The position numbers and the translations under genes were made by a program. Positions 1 to 10,914 of a DNA stretch of 64,000 bases are shown here, piece by piece. The stretch is taken from NCBI GenBank assembly GCA_947396885.1, contig OX377202.1, positions 23,808,001 to 23,872,000 of the forward strand. Direction: 5' to 3'. The DNA is from Heligmosomoides polygyrus polygyrus (Eukaryota; Nematoda; Chromadorea; Rhabditida; Heligmosomidae). The notes beneath the pieces are model-generated. The model was not told where the DNA came from and ran no database searches. It was given only the letters and a program-made list of their open reading frames with translations. Positions within the stretch are counted from its first letter, which is position 1, and every line of letters begins with the position of its first letter.

Positions 1-59
1 TAAACGACATATCTCAGCTCAAACACAATTTTGTTAAACAGAGTAAAAACCATTCGAAG

Positions 60-805
60 CTACACATCTTTTCCAACAAGGTACTGTACCTTACTTATCG
101 CTGTTGCGCAGAAGTACGGAATTCTGGAACGGATGAATTCGTCGAAGGCAGTTTCCACCTAGGCTCGGTTGTTGAAACATTTCTCGCTCAAGAACTTGTC
201 CAGATTCTTCAGGAAGTGGTAATCGGTTGGAGAAATGCCCTATGAATATCGTGGTGGTGCTAGATTTTCGTAGCCCAGGTCGTTCAATTTCTACAGCGTC
301 GCATGCGCAACATGTGGTCGCTCGTTGTCGTGGACAAGGACCGGTCCTTTTCTATTGACCACAGCCGGGTGCATAAGTCGGAATTTTTCGTGCATTCCGT
401 CGATTTGTTGGACGTGCTTTTCTACCGTCATTGTTTCGCCCGAATTCAAGAAGCTGTGGTGATTTAAGACCACCAAACAGTTATCGTGATCTTTTTTGGT
501 GCAATTTCGGCTTTGGGAACTGCTGCGGAGCTTCATCGCGGTCCAATCAGCCGATCGTCGCCGGTTATAGTAGAGAATCCGCTTCTCGTCACAAGTTAGT
601 TAGTTATACGGTCGAGAAATGGATTGCTCTTGTTGCAAAGAAGCAGCGCTGACGACACTTCGAACCGACGATTTCTTGATGGTCGTTCGACTCGCGTGGT
701 ATCCATTTATCTGACTTGTTCGTCTTTCCAATTTTCGGCAAATGTTCCCAAATGCTTGATTCGCTTACGCAGAGTTCTTTCGCAAGTTCTCGAACGGTCA
801 TACGT
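60..805 (-). pseudogene. mariner (Tc1/mariner superfamily) transposase, decayed
   Basis: Read on the minus strand, successive frames give the order of a mariner transposase. A helix-turn-helix end with TVRELAKEL lies near 800. A central HHSFLNSGETMT segment lies near 430-470, and the catalytic block VNRKGPVLVHDNERPH near 320-360. A PTDYHFLKNLDKFL-like stretch follows near 200-230. The DDD triad positions HDN and TDYH can still be seen. Frames shift between these blocks and stops interrupt them, so the copy cannot make an active protein. The N-terminus is missing, because the next sequence upstream is the 3' end of the Penelope-like element. No terminal inverted repeat was found on either side. 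In intact relatives the protein binds the terminal repeats and moves the element into TA sites in the nucleus. Confidence 0.85.
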
Positions 806-814
806 GTATTATGT

Positions 815-3403
815 TTTGCTCTTCTTTGCCTGACAGGTTTGGTATAAATTTCTTTATCGCGACCACCGACGTTTCGACGAACTCGTCTTTTTCAAGGTCT
901 GAAAGAAGCTCGAAATGTTTGATCCTGCAGAGTTCATTGGGTCAGAAACGTCACGTCTACCCTTATGCGAACAACATGTCCTTAGGAGTGTCAAGAAGAA
1001 AGCCCACATCCGCCCCCAACTAACTCACCGATATCCCACCAGTGCCAAGAAACCGGCTCAACTGGTCGCCATGGAGCAAGTGAGGCATACTGGTCCGGTC
1101 ATATATACCGCTCCGAGCACGGTGGTATTGAGAATGTATGCGAAGCAGTATACGACATCTCATAGCTCACACAAAGGGATAAAAGGCAAGAATTCACTGG
1201 TAATGGAGATGCACTCGTTCCTGTTGTTCATGGATGGATTGCGCCTGTGAATCCAGAAGGCTTCAAGAGCTTTTCTGGTCCCTATTTCGCTCTCATGATA
1301 CAACACTGTGCACTTCACATTAAAATCGTCACCGGAGTGGGCTTCCCTTCGGTGTTTTCCAAGCGGGGTTAACAAGCTTTGTTTCCTCTTTCCAGCAAGA
1401 TGTTCCTTAACGCGGATGCCCAGCAGCCTCCCAGTTTCCCCAATATATAATTCACCGCAGGTTAAACACTCTATCTGGGAAATGACGCCTTTCTGCGCGC
1501 AGTCTCCTGTTCTTCCATACGGACAAATCACGCAGTCTTGCGTTATACATACGCGATCGTATAACCTATTGCGAACAAGCTGACTTTTAATGTTGTCTCT
1601 CGGGATGTTTACCAGTACAACATCTGCATCCAAGCTCGCTCGCAACAGGCATTGACGTACAGCTGCAGTGACCTTATCCGAAATGAAAGGCAGTGAAAGG
1701 CAAATTTTATTGCTAAACGCGTTAGCGTTGTGCCTGTGTTGCACACAGCTTCGTCGCACTTCGTACCCATTGAGGTTAGCTATTCTGCAGGCTAACATTC
1801 GGGACTCTTCGCGCTCCTCATCACCCGTACACATCCTAACTGCTGTTCTGAACATGTTGCGGAGCACAGCTCTCTTCACAGCTGAAGGATGGGCCGATTT
1901 TGCATGGATGATGATGTTCTTGAAGCTGCCCTTGCGGTACCATTTCACACTGTACTGACCGTTTGTCACCTTAATCTGTGTGTCCAAAAAGGGTAACCAG
2001 CCTTCACACGGAACTTCTCGCGTGAACTTTATGTACTGTGATTGCGTGTTGAGAATGTTGAACAGCTCATCCATTTCGGACTGAGTTGTTGTTACGACAC
2101 AGCAATCATCGATGTATCGGCAGTACATTATGGGAAGCCGTTCTATTACCGGTCGTTCAACTTTGCTCATAAAGCAAATTGCTAAAGCCGGGGCTAAACG
2201 TTGTCCCATAGCAAGTCCTCGAAGTTGCGAGAAGTATTTACCGGACCATTTGAAGATATTGCAGCCCAGACATTCCTTGACAAGTATCATTATGTGTGAC
2301 TTCCTTAAACCGAACGTAGTAATATTACCCTCGTGCTCGTCAAGCATTTTTGAGAGTGCCTGTAGAGCTGCAGTATTATCAACGTTGGTGTATAAGGCAG
2401 TCACATCAAACGATTCAATTACACAACCTGGCTGGAATCTGCAAGAGCGCAAACGTTCCAGTAACTTCTCCGTGTTTTCCAAGTGTGATGGTACAAAGTT
2501 GAGAAGCTGACCAACAATCTTGTTAAGGAACCAAGATATCCGATAGGTTGGTCCGTCTACACAACTTATTATAGGCCGTATTTTGCATGTTCCTGCAGTC
2601 AATGAGCGTTTGTCTTCTTCAGACAATTTGTGCGCTTTAAGCAAGCTGTAGAACACAGGACACGTCGGCGTACTCAGCGTTAGTCTCTTTATAAGGTGTC
2701 TATCTATACCAGCCGATTTTCCAACCGATGACCATAATGTGTTCAATCTGCGACACTGCGAATGAAAAGCTTTCTCTGAAGTTTCGCGATAAACGCTGGA
2801 ATCAGCAAGGTGGAGTTCGGTGATTTCTTTGTCCAAAGCCTGTGAACAAATCACGAATTCACCTCCCTTGTCGCTAACGGAAAGCCGTATTTCATTGCGT
2901 TTAATTAGGTCACGGATCTCTTTGAACCCTTCCCATTGGTCCCTTGTCAGGTTCGTTGTTCTGTCATGTCTGTGCATGTGGAAAACACGCAGGATGTCTG
3001 AGGACAGAGTGCTGAACCTAACATCGATTTCTGGAAAGGATTGAGATTCTTTGTAAAATGACCTCGGAAATGGGATCGGCGCTAGTGCAGCGTGTAACGA
3101 TCTATCAATTATAGCGCGTTCGGATTCTTCCCTTGCTGTTGCTCTAAGTTGGTCTCTAAGCTTATGCAACCCGCCCACAACTTTGCGAAATGTGTCTGCA
3201 CAGATCTCTTGCGTCATTGAAAACGAAGGGCCTAGGCTAAGAAAATCCAACGCCTTCGTAGAAACTCGTGCATCTCCAATGACAGTGACTCTTACCTGAT
3301 CCCTGGTTATGGCGCTCGTGGCTTGTTGAGTTGCCCGGTCTGCATGTGCGTGGCGAACAGAGGTGGATAGATTGTTGTCAGACTGGACTCCCCTTCCTAA
3401 TAC
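815..3403 (-). mobile_element. Penelope-like element (PLE) with GIY-YIG endonuclease
   Basis: The unit runs from the coding region at 1160-3403 into about 350 bases of 3' untranslated sequence, ending where mariner sequence starts near 805. The 3' part carries a short perfect hairpin (876-887) directly before a GAAAC motif (871-875, minus strand). The same layout lies downstream of the second Penelope fragment at 31.2 kb. The 5' border is not clean: at about 3404 the frame meets a stop and a scrap of RTE reverse transcriptase. No flanking target duplication was identified. Confidence 0.8.
1160..3403 (-). CDS. Penelope-like reverse transcriptase / GIY-YIG endonuclease
   Basis: The frame is open for about 747 codons, from the TGA at 3404-3406 to the TGA at 1160-1162. 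No ATG precedes the conserved LSLGPSF motif, so the true start is unknown and the 5' end is probably truncated. Counting from the TTG at 3250, the reverse transcriptase spans about residues 190-430. Motif A is ESFDVTALYTNV (279-290), motif B GLAMGQRLAP (345-354), motif C YIDD (379-382) and motif D FLDTQI (421-426). A Cys-rich linker follows (CVICPYGRTGDC at 573-584, IECLTC at 593-598). Next is the GIY-YIG nuclease, with CGELYIGETGR (598-608) and the distal glutamate in KALEAFW (659-665). The protein nicks DNA and copies the element RNA into the chromosome. No internal lesion was seen, which makes this the best-preserved ORF in the window. Confidence 0.92.
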   Translation of the reverse strand, partial: VLGRGVQSDNNLSTSVRHAHADRATQQATSAITRDQVRVTVIGDARVSTKALDFLSLGPSFSMTQEICADTFRKVVGGLHKLRDQLRATAREESERAIIDRSLHAALAPIPFPRSFYKESQSFPEIDVRFSTLSSDILRVFHMHRHDRTTNLTRDQWEGFKEIRDLIKRNEIRLSVSDKGGEFVICSQALDKEITELHLADSSVYRETSEKAFHSQCRRLNTLWSSVGKSAGIDRHLIKRLTLSTPTCPVFYSLLKAHKLSEEDKRSLTAGTCKIRPIISCVDGPTYRISWFLNKIVGQLLNFVPSHLENTEKLLERLRSCRFQPGCVIESFDVTALYTNVDNTAALQALSKMLDEHEGNITTFGLRKSHIMILVKECLGCNIFKWSGKYFSQLRGLAMGQRLAPALAICFMSKVERPVIERLPIMYCRYIDDCCVVTTTQSEMDELFNILNTQSQYIKFTREVPCEGWLPFLDTQIKVTNGQYSVKWYRKGSFKNIIIHAKSAHPSAVKRAVLRNMFRTAVRMCTGDEEREESRMLACRIANLNGYEVRRSCVQHRHNANAFSNKICLSLPFISDKVTAAVRQCLLRASLDADVVLVNIPRDNIKSQLVRNRLYDRVCITQDCVICPYGRTGDCAQKGVISQIECLTCGELYIGETGRLLGIRVKEHLAGKRKQSLLTPLGKHRREAHSGDDFNVKCTVLYHESEIGTRKALEAFWIHRRNPSMNNRNECISITSEFLPFIPLCEL

Positions 3404-3406
3404 TCA

Positions 3407-3528
3407 ATACGTGTATTTGCTTCCACCATGGTCTTCAATGCCTTCTTCAGGTCGATGAATGTAAGGCACAGCGGCAGCTTGTACTCTCGCGACACTTCGA
3501 TGAGCTTCGTAATGGAGCGAATTTTTTA
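3407..3528 (-). pseudogene. RTE-type reverse transcriptase scrap joined to the Penelope element
   Basis: Minus-strand translation gives LIEVSREYKLPLCLTFIDLK, which resembles the motif A region of RTE-clade reverse transcriptase (FIDLKKAFD in intact copies). The next residues have drifted (KALKTMVEANTRIEY) and run into the stop at 3404-3406, directly upstream of the Penelope frame. It is about 40 codons long with no other RTE sequence around it. It may be a template-switch remnant or a fragment into which the Penelope element inserted. Confidence 0.55.
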
Positions 3529-3715
3529 TTTTAAATTTTTATTTTTGTTTATTATTTTATTTTCGTTTCATTATTTTTCGTTTTTTAATTAAAAATAAAT
3601 TTTTTATTAATTAAAGTTATTTATTATTATTAATTTATTATATTTATTTTATATTTAATTAGTTAAAATTTATTTAAATGAAATTTTTTATTTATTTTAT
3701 TAAATTATTTTCGAG
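3529..3715. repeat. AT-rich low-complexity tract
   Basis: About 190 bases are almost wholly A and T (runs of TTTATTTTATT and AATTAATT type), contrasting sharply with both flanks. There is no ORF and no simple unit. Confidence 0.9.
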
Positions 3716-4523
3716 ATAAGGAGAAAATCCTAAGTTCGCCTAGGAAAATGAAAGCGAATGTTGTCTGACAAATATACTGTTCATATCGCTACGTGACCAC
3801 GACCAGTGTGTCGTGTCCTTTGTGTGTTTTTTTTTTTGCGTAAATGTCCTCTTCGTGAAGCTATGCGATAGTCGTTTTGCAGCTCCGTCTGCAACTGGTT
3901 AAGAAGCCCCTCACCTAAGTAGCAATTTTGATTAAAATGAGTTGCTTTTAAAACTCGACCAGATAGGTGCTCCAGGTGCAGAAATTGCAAAAAATTTGCA
4001 ATGCTATTTTCTAGCTAACTAGTGATTAGGAGTTTCCAAGTTTACAGACTCCCTAAGCATTTGTGAGTTTGTGAAGTAAGGAATTCTTGCAGCAGTTTGC
4101 GAGAAACCCAGACCTATTCTAGGTCTATCCCAGATGGGGAATGCACTGCGATGTAGTGGTGAGGCATGGGATGACGGAGGCAAATGCCGGTCTAGGCTGA
4201 TCTTCTCGGCTAGGATAGAACTCCTAAACCCTGGAGGTATAGTCTTGGATCTATGCTGGGCGAAAAAAATGACCTGTTTCCTGTCTGTAGCTGTTGTAGC
4301 TTTGGTGCCCGAATTCCTCGATCAGGCTCAACAACTTTGTTTGTTTTTATCAGTCGCGCCAGGATAGTTCAGTAGATCCCCTTTGCGCGACGTGTACAAA
4401 GTGTCATATTGTTTATCCGCGGAAATCGTAAAATAGACTTGATGAGAGCTATCAACGGTCATGCTTGATCGCCTATGGCATTAATTATCACCCGAGCAAT
4501 TTCATGTCAGGAAACACACTCCC
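3716..4523. other. No gene recognised
   Basis: Non-coding in appearance. Short open frames here have no recognisable motif, and no repeat partner was found elsewhere in the window. Confidence 0.5.
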
Positions 4524-4526
4524 TTA

Positions 4527-4661
4527 GCCCTAGTTTATACTTACGCCGCTGCGCGGCGCGGCACGACGGTTGGGATAGATATCGACCGGGCGGCGCGAAA
4601 AATCAATATCTATGGCGATCGTGGTGCCGCACCGCGTGGCGGCGCAAGTATAAACTGGGGC
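4527..4661. mobile_element. Short GC-rich palindromic MITE, TTA target duplication
   Basis: The 135 bases are almost fully self-complementary. The left end reads CCTAGTTTATACTTACGCCG and the right end is its inverted match, CGGCGCAAGTATAAACTGGG with few differences. TTA lies on both sides (4524-4526 and 4662-4664). A 3 bp TTA/TAA target duplication is characteristic of the PIF/Harbinger superfamily, so I infer that class. It is non-autonomous with no coding capacity. Confidence 0.75.
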
Positions 4662-4664
4662 TTA

Positions 4665-5668
4665 GGCGCCTTTTATACTCGCGCCGCCGCGCGGCGCGGC
4701 GTTATGGTTGACATAGCTATCGATTTTTCGCGCCGCCCGGCGACGCCGCATCGTATTCATACTCCGCCGCCTCAAAACACCACATTCGACGGAATTTCGG
4801 GTTACGGTATTCAGCGGATCGCGCCGCTGGAGGGAAAGACGCGGCGCGGCGCGATCAGCTGCGGCAGACTCGATGTGGAGTGGGAGATTCACCACCGAGA
4901 TGAATCATTTTGCTATGTCCTCTTTGTTTTGGCTCCTCAACTAACAAAACAAAGAAGGTGTAGCAAAATCATGGCATTGTTGTACTTTCAGGACTCTAGA
5001 GGTCGATGAGAGGTAGAAAAGTTGTTGTTTTTTACCAAACTTCTCCCGGGGGGGAGGGGGGTTGTTTAGGGTGCTGATCACGAATCTGACGTCCGTTTTC
5101 GGTGACCATTACCTTAGTCACCCGTACCTTTCGTGACCTAGGAAGGGAATGGAGATCTGTAGACATTCACGAAGTTTTACCTACTACGTTTAAGATATGT
5201 TCAGTGAACAATGACCCCGGAATGGCAATATGAGAGAGAATTCTGAGTGATTCTCGACAATCAGTACCTTACAGCAATTTCACTTTTGAACCCGCACATG
5301 TTGCAAAATAAAGAGTCGTCTAGTGCCATTTGCATTGCAGGGGACTCGACTCAATACCAAACTCACCAATTTCTGAGCAGATGACTTCGACCCCAGCCTT
5401 AAGAGATGATTCGTCGCTCCCCGCGAGAATCCCACAACTAGCATTGGCAAGATGTATTTCGCTGATCAGCCAGATGAACCCTTTCTGGTTTGGTTCTCCA
5501 ATGACCGTCCGCTCACTCATCCGTCATGACGCAGGGACCGTAGTACGCAGCTCGTGGCCGCGCGTCGCTGACGCTACCCTTTCTAGCTGCGATCGCGTAG
5601 CGGCGCGTCAAATTCGGGGCGCTGCGCGACTGGCCGCGCCGCTGCGCGGCGAGAGTATAAAAGGCGCC
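4665..5668. mobile_element. Related 1.0 kb MITE abutting the first, sharing its TTA
   Basis: The left terminus GGCGCCTTTTATACTCGCGC at 4665 is matched inverted at 5649-5668. The similarity continues inward through the GCGGCGCGGC block for about 36 bases. TTA flanks it at 4662-4664 and 5669-5671, the left one shared with the neighbouring element. The termini resemble those of the 135 bp element, so both probably use the same transposase. The interior (about 4900-5540) has ordinary base composition and no recognised protein. It includes a small inverted repeat at about 4910-4970. Confidence 0.75.
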
Positions 5669-5671
5669 TTA

Positions 5672-6350
5672 AGCAAAAATTAACCGCGAAGAGATGGATT
5701 TTTATGAGAACGCTACAACACAACATCAACGCTGGCTCGAGTTTTCACAACAACTCCTGCATACATTGGTAGTTGAAACTACTTCTACTTAAGCCAATAT
5801 TCGTCACACCAATCGCAAACAATTCCGCGATTTAGCATCTGAACCTCCGATCAAGAAAATGATGCGACGCTTTGAGGCGTATATGTTGCGGTCTCAACAG
5901 CAAAGCAAGCTCACGAAGTTTCTCGTGGTTGAAAATCTCACCCCTTAAGCGCTGCAAATATAAGGTTGGACCAAAAGTTCCGCCTTTCACCAACGTCAGC
6001 AGCTTAAGCTTAAATAAATATGAAAAGGACGGAAAACGGATCAATCCTAGTCGGAGAGAGGGGATAAAAAAGCGAAATATGTAGAACGAGGACTGTTATC
6101 CGTTATGATTAGGAAATTGCAAATAAAGGTCCTATCACAAGATAGTTCAGTGTGTCGTCTTTGTAAAGTAGATCGCTTTCAATTTTGGCATTGTTATTGA
6201 ACAGAAACAGTGAAGCGCCCTATTCTCACCAGGTTAAATCCCGGAAAACATCGATACATTGGCCAAACGGAACTTCTTCATGTGCAGCCTTCGGTCTTGT
6301 TAGTTATTCCATTTACATCATCAGCCTATTCGCTAAAAGAAGGTGCACCT
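5672..6350. other. No gene recognised
   Basis: No motif-bearing frame. A stretch near 5958-5985 (AGGTTGGACCAAAAGTTCCG) resembles the end of a mariner element, but its partner was not found. Confidence 0.4.
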
Positions 6351-6352
6351 CC

Positions 6353-6522
6353 AAGGGCCGAATTCATCAAAGACTAACCAGCGAGCATGGCGGGGGGGGG
6401 GGGGCGGTAGAGATACTCATGATGAAACCTGCGTCTCTGACTCTTGCCTTACCTCTACTTGACTCTTATCTCTACCCCTTATACCCCGCATACCCACGGG
6501 TTGTTGATCAATCAGGACCCAG
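6353..6522 (-). mobile_element. MITE of the GGCCGAATTCATCAAC family, copy 1
   Basis: It begins GGGCCGAATTCATCAAAGAC and carries the family's internal stretch, GCGTCTCTGACTCTTGCC followed by TACCTCTACTTGACTCTTATC. It closes with CATACCCACGGGTTGTTGAT. Two better-bounded copies lie at 25719-25867 and 26868-27014. This copy carries a run of about 14 G near 6391, and its right end has diverged. It is non-coding. Confidence 0.65.
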
Positions 6523-6639
6523 GTTTAACAATTTATTCGACAGCGGCTCTCACCACCAGCTTTGAGATCAACCATCAGATAAGGGATGACGTTAGGTTAG
6601 ATTATGGAACATACCATACCCTCTACTTTTGCAGGAGAG

Positions 6640-6800
6640 ATCATATGGGCAGCTTGAATGCGTATTTGGAAATACAACGCGTATTCGGTCTTGCGGTGCC
6701 CTACTGGTGAAGAAGTCAGTGACTTAGCCTCCCTAGACAAATCTAGTATACTGTCACAGATCTCAGGGATGAAGCGCTTCCTTGAACCCCGCCGGGAATT
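6640..6800 (-). repeat. tRNA-derived SINE family 1, diverged fragment
   Basis: It contains the family's body sequence TTGAATGCGTATTTGG, a worn form of the GACTTGCGGTGGCCAGCC block, and CTCAGGGATGAAGCGCTTCC. No promoter boxes are left in this fragment. Confidence 0.5.
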
Positions 6801-6889
6801 CCAAGCACCCGAGAAATGCCCCGACTGCCCTTCCACGTCTACCAATCGTCAGATATCTCTGAAATTCGCTGATTTAACCACTTAAGAAG

Positions 6890-7045
6890 CAATTGAACTT
6901 TCAGTGCTTCTATCTGTCTTCATAAAGAGGTCATAGTCACTACCGGGTGAATTGTTGTTCTCGTTGTTATGGTGTTGCCTCTTTCTTATTGCATGGCTTG
7001 CTTCGATCTTTTGTTTGTAGCGTTTTGTGCACGTCTATTTGACGT

Positions 7046-7089
<44 letters not shown>

Positions 7090-7091
7090 AA
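6890..7091 (+). mobile_element. Probable CR1-like LINE 3' end with (AAAT)n tail
   Basis: A T-rich untranslated-like stretch ends in about 11 copies of AAAT (7047-7091). The same tail unit ends the nearly intact LINE at 57.5 kb and the three minus-strand fragments at 13.9, 36.6 and 46.3 kb. No coding sequence remains, so this could be a simple microsatellite instead. Confidence 0.45.
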
Positions 7092-7099
7092 TATAAGAG

Positions 7100-10000
7100 G
7101 CTTATGCGGCGGTAACAAATCTTCATCTAACAAAGAATTTACGACTTCTAGGCTTCCCAAGGATGTGTGCTTCATAATTTATTATTTGCCATTGTTGAGA
7201 AAGCTCTGATAATAATGAAGACAAGGTACGATGCCGAGGTACGATGGGATACAGGTCTCCAAGCTTACTAGAATTCGTCTCGCCTAAGAAATTAGCGGGT
7301 GTGAAGGTGGGAGCGTGTTTGGTGAAGCCGCAGCCACTTTTGAGATCTCAATGAGATCTCGTCGTGGGGTCGTTTTCGTTTCCGTTACAGTGCTAATGAG
7401 AGATGAGAACTTGGAAAACTTTCTCTTTGTTAATCGTTCTACACCGTAGCCACCGTTCCGTCGTGGCAAAGTGCAGCAGAAAGTTTTTCTCTGCCACGCG
7501 GGCCGTTCTTTGTTGTGCCAACTCTCTAGTCAATGATCTTTTAGAAATAAGCGGTTCAGTGCAAATACCTATCTTTCAAGAGTGGCAATTGTTACGATGT
7601 CGAAGAACATGCTTACAAGAAATTTATTTTCAGATTGAGATTTTTTGTCTAGTCTTCTGCAAAAAATAGTGCTGAAAACTAATATGTCCATCATTTTTGT
7701 TTTCTAATACTGAAGGATCATAATTTCGTCCAACATCGCTTTATTTTAATTGACATTATAACCAATGTATTTGTAAAATCTCTGCAAATGAAAGCCACTA
7801 AGGAGTTTCCTATTTATAAAAAATTGACCATTTACAGCCTATGAACCGTCAGAATACGTGTTTGACAACCTCTTGCATACAGCCAGATTTCTCTACTGAT
7901 AGCTTTTTCCGAACTCCAAAAAATTCAAGGCTTTAAACGCGATATTTTTTAGATAAAGCGGTGCAAAGCACAACCCTCAAATCCAAACCCCAGTGTTCCA
8001 GCATAGATGCATTGAACAGTGTGTTATGCGGAGTCGATTGAGTAGGAACGCTTAAATATTTACTAGAGTAGGAAAAATTTCAGGAGACTTTTCATACTCT
8101 ATTCTTACACTCTCTTTGCCATGTACTGCTTTAATCTACTAGTTTGTTTCTTCGATTCAATTGTAAACTATTTTAACGGTAGGTAATGAGATACCATCTC
8201 GATCCTTTCAGAACAATCTGGAAGCTTCGCGCTGCTTCGGGAAGGCTAGTTCTCAAATTTTTGCATAATCCATTTTGTACTACTGCTCACATCCGCTCTT
8301 ATAAAACGCAACTGCTCTTCAAAGAAAATGTGCGGTCTTTTTCCACTAATGAGAGGGGTTGCCATTGGCACCCTCACCTGTTGAAGCGCCAGATCTTGGA
8401 GTAGCAACAATGTGAGCTTCATTCTTTGACTTAGGTAAGCAGACAGCTAGGTTCTACTGGACTATAGAAAAAGTTGTCTATGCAATGCTTTCTTTCATTC
8501 CAAGGAAAGACTTGCTTAGACAACCCCCGTCCTTTTCTCGTTTTTCATTTTTAATTTGGTATGTCTTGCATCATCAACATTCCACTGATAAGTTATGGAA
8601 CAGTTCCTTTCTAATGTGACATTTTCTGCTTAATTTTGTCTTAGCGTTTAAAACATTCAAGACATGAAGTGAGAACAGACTTTTGAGCTCGCGTGAAAAG
8701 CGGGTAAAAGCCTCGATAAAGTGGGCTACATTTTTGAAGATGTAAAGATGTCTGTTTGCTTTATTTATATTAATTGCTTTTATCTTTTATATGTGTTTTG
8801 TTTGCGCTTAAAAAATGCATGTTTTTATTCACATGATGGCAGCAAAGCTTCGGCAAAAGATGATTGAATACCTTTCCTTATCGCACAAGTAGATCACTGA
8901 TTTGTAGCGTCGCAAATGCCCCTTTAAGTGCTTTAAACAACTAGGAAATACACTTAAAAACGTAGAAATTTTATGAATTGGCAAAAAACCCGTTAATATA
9001 TGTACTTGAAACAATTAATGGGAATTGAAGCTAAGCTTAATAATTAACAAATCATAGAACATCGAATGGAAGAATAAAGGGTATGTCTAGACGATAATAG
9101 GTCGATTGTGGAGTTCGACAGGATGTTACAATATCGCTCAAATTCCTTGAAAGAAAGACGCATCCGAGATTGGACTCCAGTTAATACCATTCGATTCCCC
9201 TCTTCACTGCGCATTCGCTGGTTCCAAGCTGCGCTCAATTCGACAACCAACGACGTAGCTTTTGCATTTTCGTTTGTAGGGCTCCTAATTGATTTACACC
9301 TCTCCAAAATCAACTTAAAAAATGACGATTTTTCGCGATTTGAAATAAGCTCAAACAGTTTTTTTCTCTCAAAAAAAAAAGACGATTCACAAGACTTCCT
9401 GTAAGTACCCTTGTATGACCAAAGATTCACAGATTTTATGGATGTGTATTGCAGTGATGTTCGACTATTAGCATATGTTGATAGTTTTTATTTAGGCTGA
9501 AAGACTGGTTTTTATAGGAAGATGTCTGAATTTCAACATCTGCAAAAACGACCAAAATTGTTTCCAGAATTTTAGAGAGAGTTAGTACAATTGAATCCTT
9601 TTCAAAGATCCACGAGCCAGGGCCGAACATGGGACAGATCTCAAAAGATCGATAGGTGTTGCTTTTATTTCTCCTAAAGGGTGGTGCACTGCCACAGGGT
9701 ATCACACCGAGGTGTGAACCGAGTAGAGGTCGTCCGCGACTCGGCCGTCGAGCACAGAGCTCACGCCGAGTCCATTTCCGACTCTCAGAACCGGCAGAGT
9801 GCGAAGAGGGTGAAATATCGACCAATTCCTATGTGAGCCATACTATATCGCCGAGAAGCTGTTGACGCGGAGAAAATCGCTAACCAAACCATTTTCTCTT
9901 TCAAGAATAGCCCGAAGGGTAATTTGAAGAAAACGAGAGAAAATACCAAATTTGGGTAGCAGTAGAGGCTTCGAAGAAAGTATGCTTGTTGCTAGTTTTG

Positions 10001-10430
10001 GAATACTGACCACACTACCGTTCAACGAAAAAAAGCTGGAGGTCTTTCACTGCTTTGCCATTCATGTTACAACGAAATTAGCAACATGTTGAAGAGGTCG
10101 CTTTTGAGCTTTTAAAACTAATTTGTGAGACGAGAAAGGTGCTTTTCTCAGTTAACTCGCGTAGATAGATGCTTGCAGGAAAGAGGGTGGTTAGTGAGAA
10201 AGGGATTAAATATGCAATCAGATCAAAATCATTCAAAATATGTAGCGTTTAGTGTGATCATAATGGTCCCTGCAATTTGAATTCAAATCTTTTGAGAGAA
10301 ATAAAGAATTTCGAATTTCTGGTGGAATCGGCTGATGGAGTGAGCGAGGTGGGCGCCAAAGGCAGTTTTGAAGAGGTCGTAAATCAGGTAGGATTCATTC
10401 ATAATAAAATGCTCCATAACTAGGTCATAG
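7100..10430. other. No gene recognised
   Basis: AT-rich with scattered short frames and no conserved motif or repeat partner. A small GC-richer patch at 9660-9810 could hide an exon, but nothing identifiable is encoded. Confidence 0.4.
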
Positions 10431-10439
10431 GCCTGGTGT

Positions 10440-10870
10440 CGTGACGTTCGCCACGCTCCATCACGACTCTTCAAGGGCACACACGCTGGGAGGCGCACTG
10501 GTCCCGCCGCGCAGGGCATACGGTCGCGCGCACGCGCCGCGACGCACTATGAACGCCTTCCCGCGCGCACCCGGCAGTCTTCGGCTTCGTCGTCGCTCCG
10601 AGCGGTCGGTCCGCTCTCCGCTCCGGCACTCCATCGTCAGCGCAGTGTCCACACCATCAGGACTCGACTCGACAGGCCGCGCAGGACTCCAGGACGACCA
10701 GGACAAGACGCGCAGTGTCGACTACAGAGGTAACCGCAGAGACCGACCGAGCCACCGCCCTCGTGAGCGCAGGCTCCAGGGTAGGAGCGAGGAAGGATCT
10801 GCGGCTTGCGCTTGGGGCTGACCCGTAGGTGAGCTGGCGGGGCTTAGCCTTGACTCGTAGGCATTGTGTT
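10440..10870. other. GC-rich island, possible exon or promoter region
   Basis: A block of about 430 bases with many CpG dinucleotides stands out from AT-rich flanks. The plus frame 10441-10821 is open but Arg/Ser-rich and compositionally biased, and an opposite frame is open as well, so coding status is unclear. A GT that could serve as a splice donor follows GACTACAGAG near 10730. No family was recognised. Confidence 0.3.
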
Positions 10871-10914
10871 CCATATTGATGTATTGTCTGTATGTTGGGT
10901 TGATATGAAGTATA

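Noticed and set aside
2112..2510. 132-codon plus-strand ORF
   Set aside because: Antisense shadow of the Penelope reverse transcriptase.
1160..3403. Telomerase reverse transcriptase
   Set aside because: Penelope proteins are distantly related to telomerase, but the C-terminal GIY-YIG domain and motif order identify a Penelope-like element.
7047..7091. Telomere-like or CRISPR-like array
   Set aside because: A simple AAAT repeat, probably a LINE tail, with no spacers.
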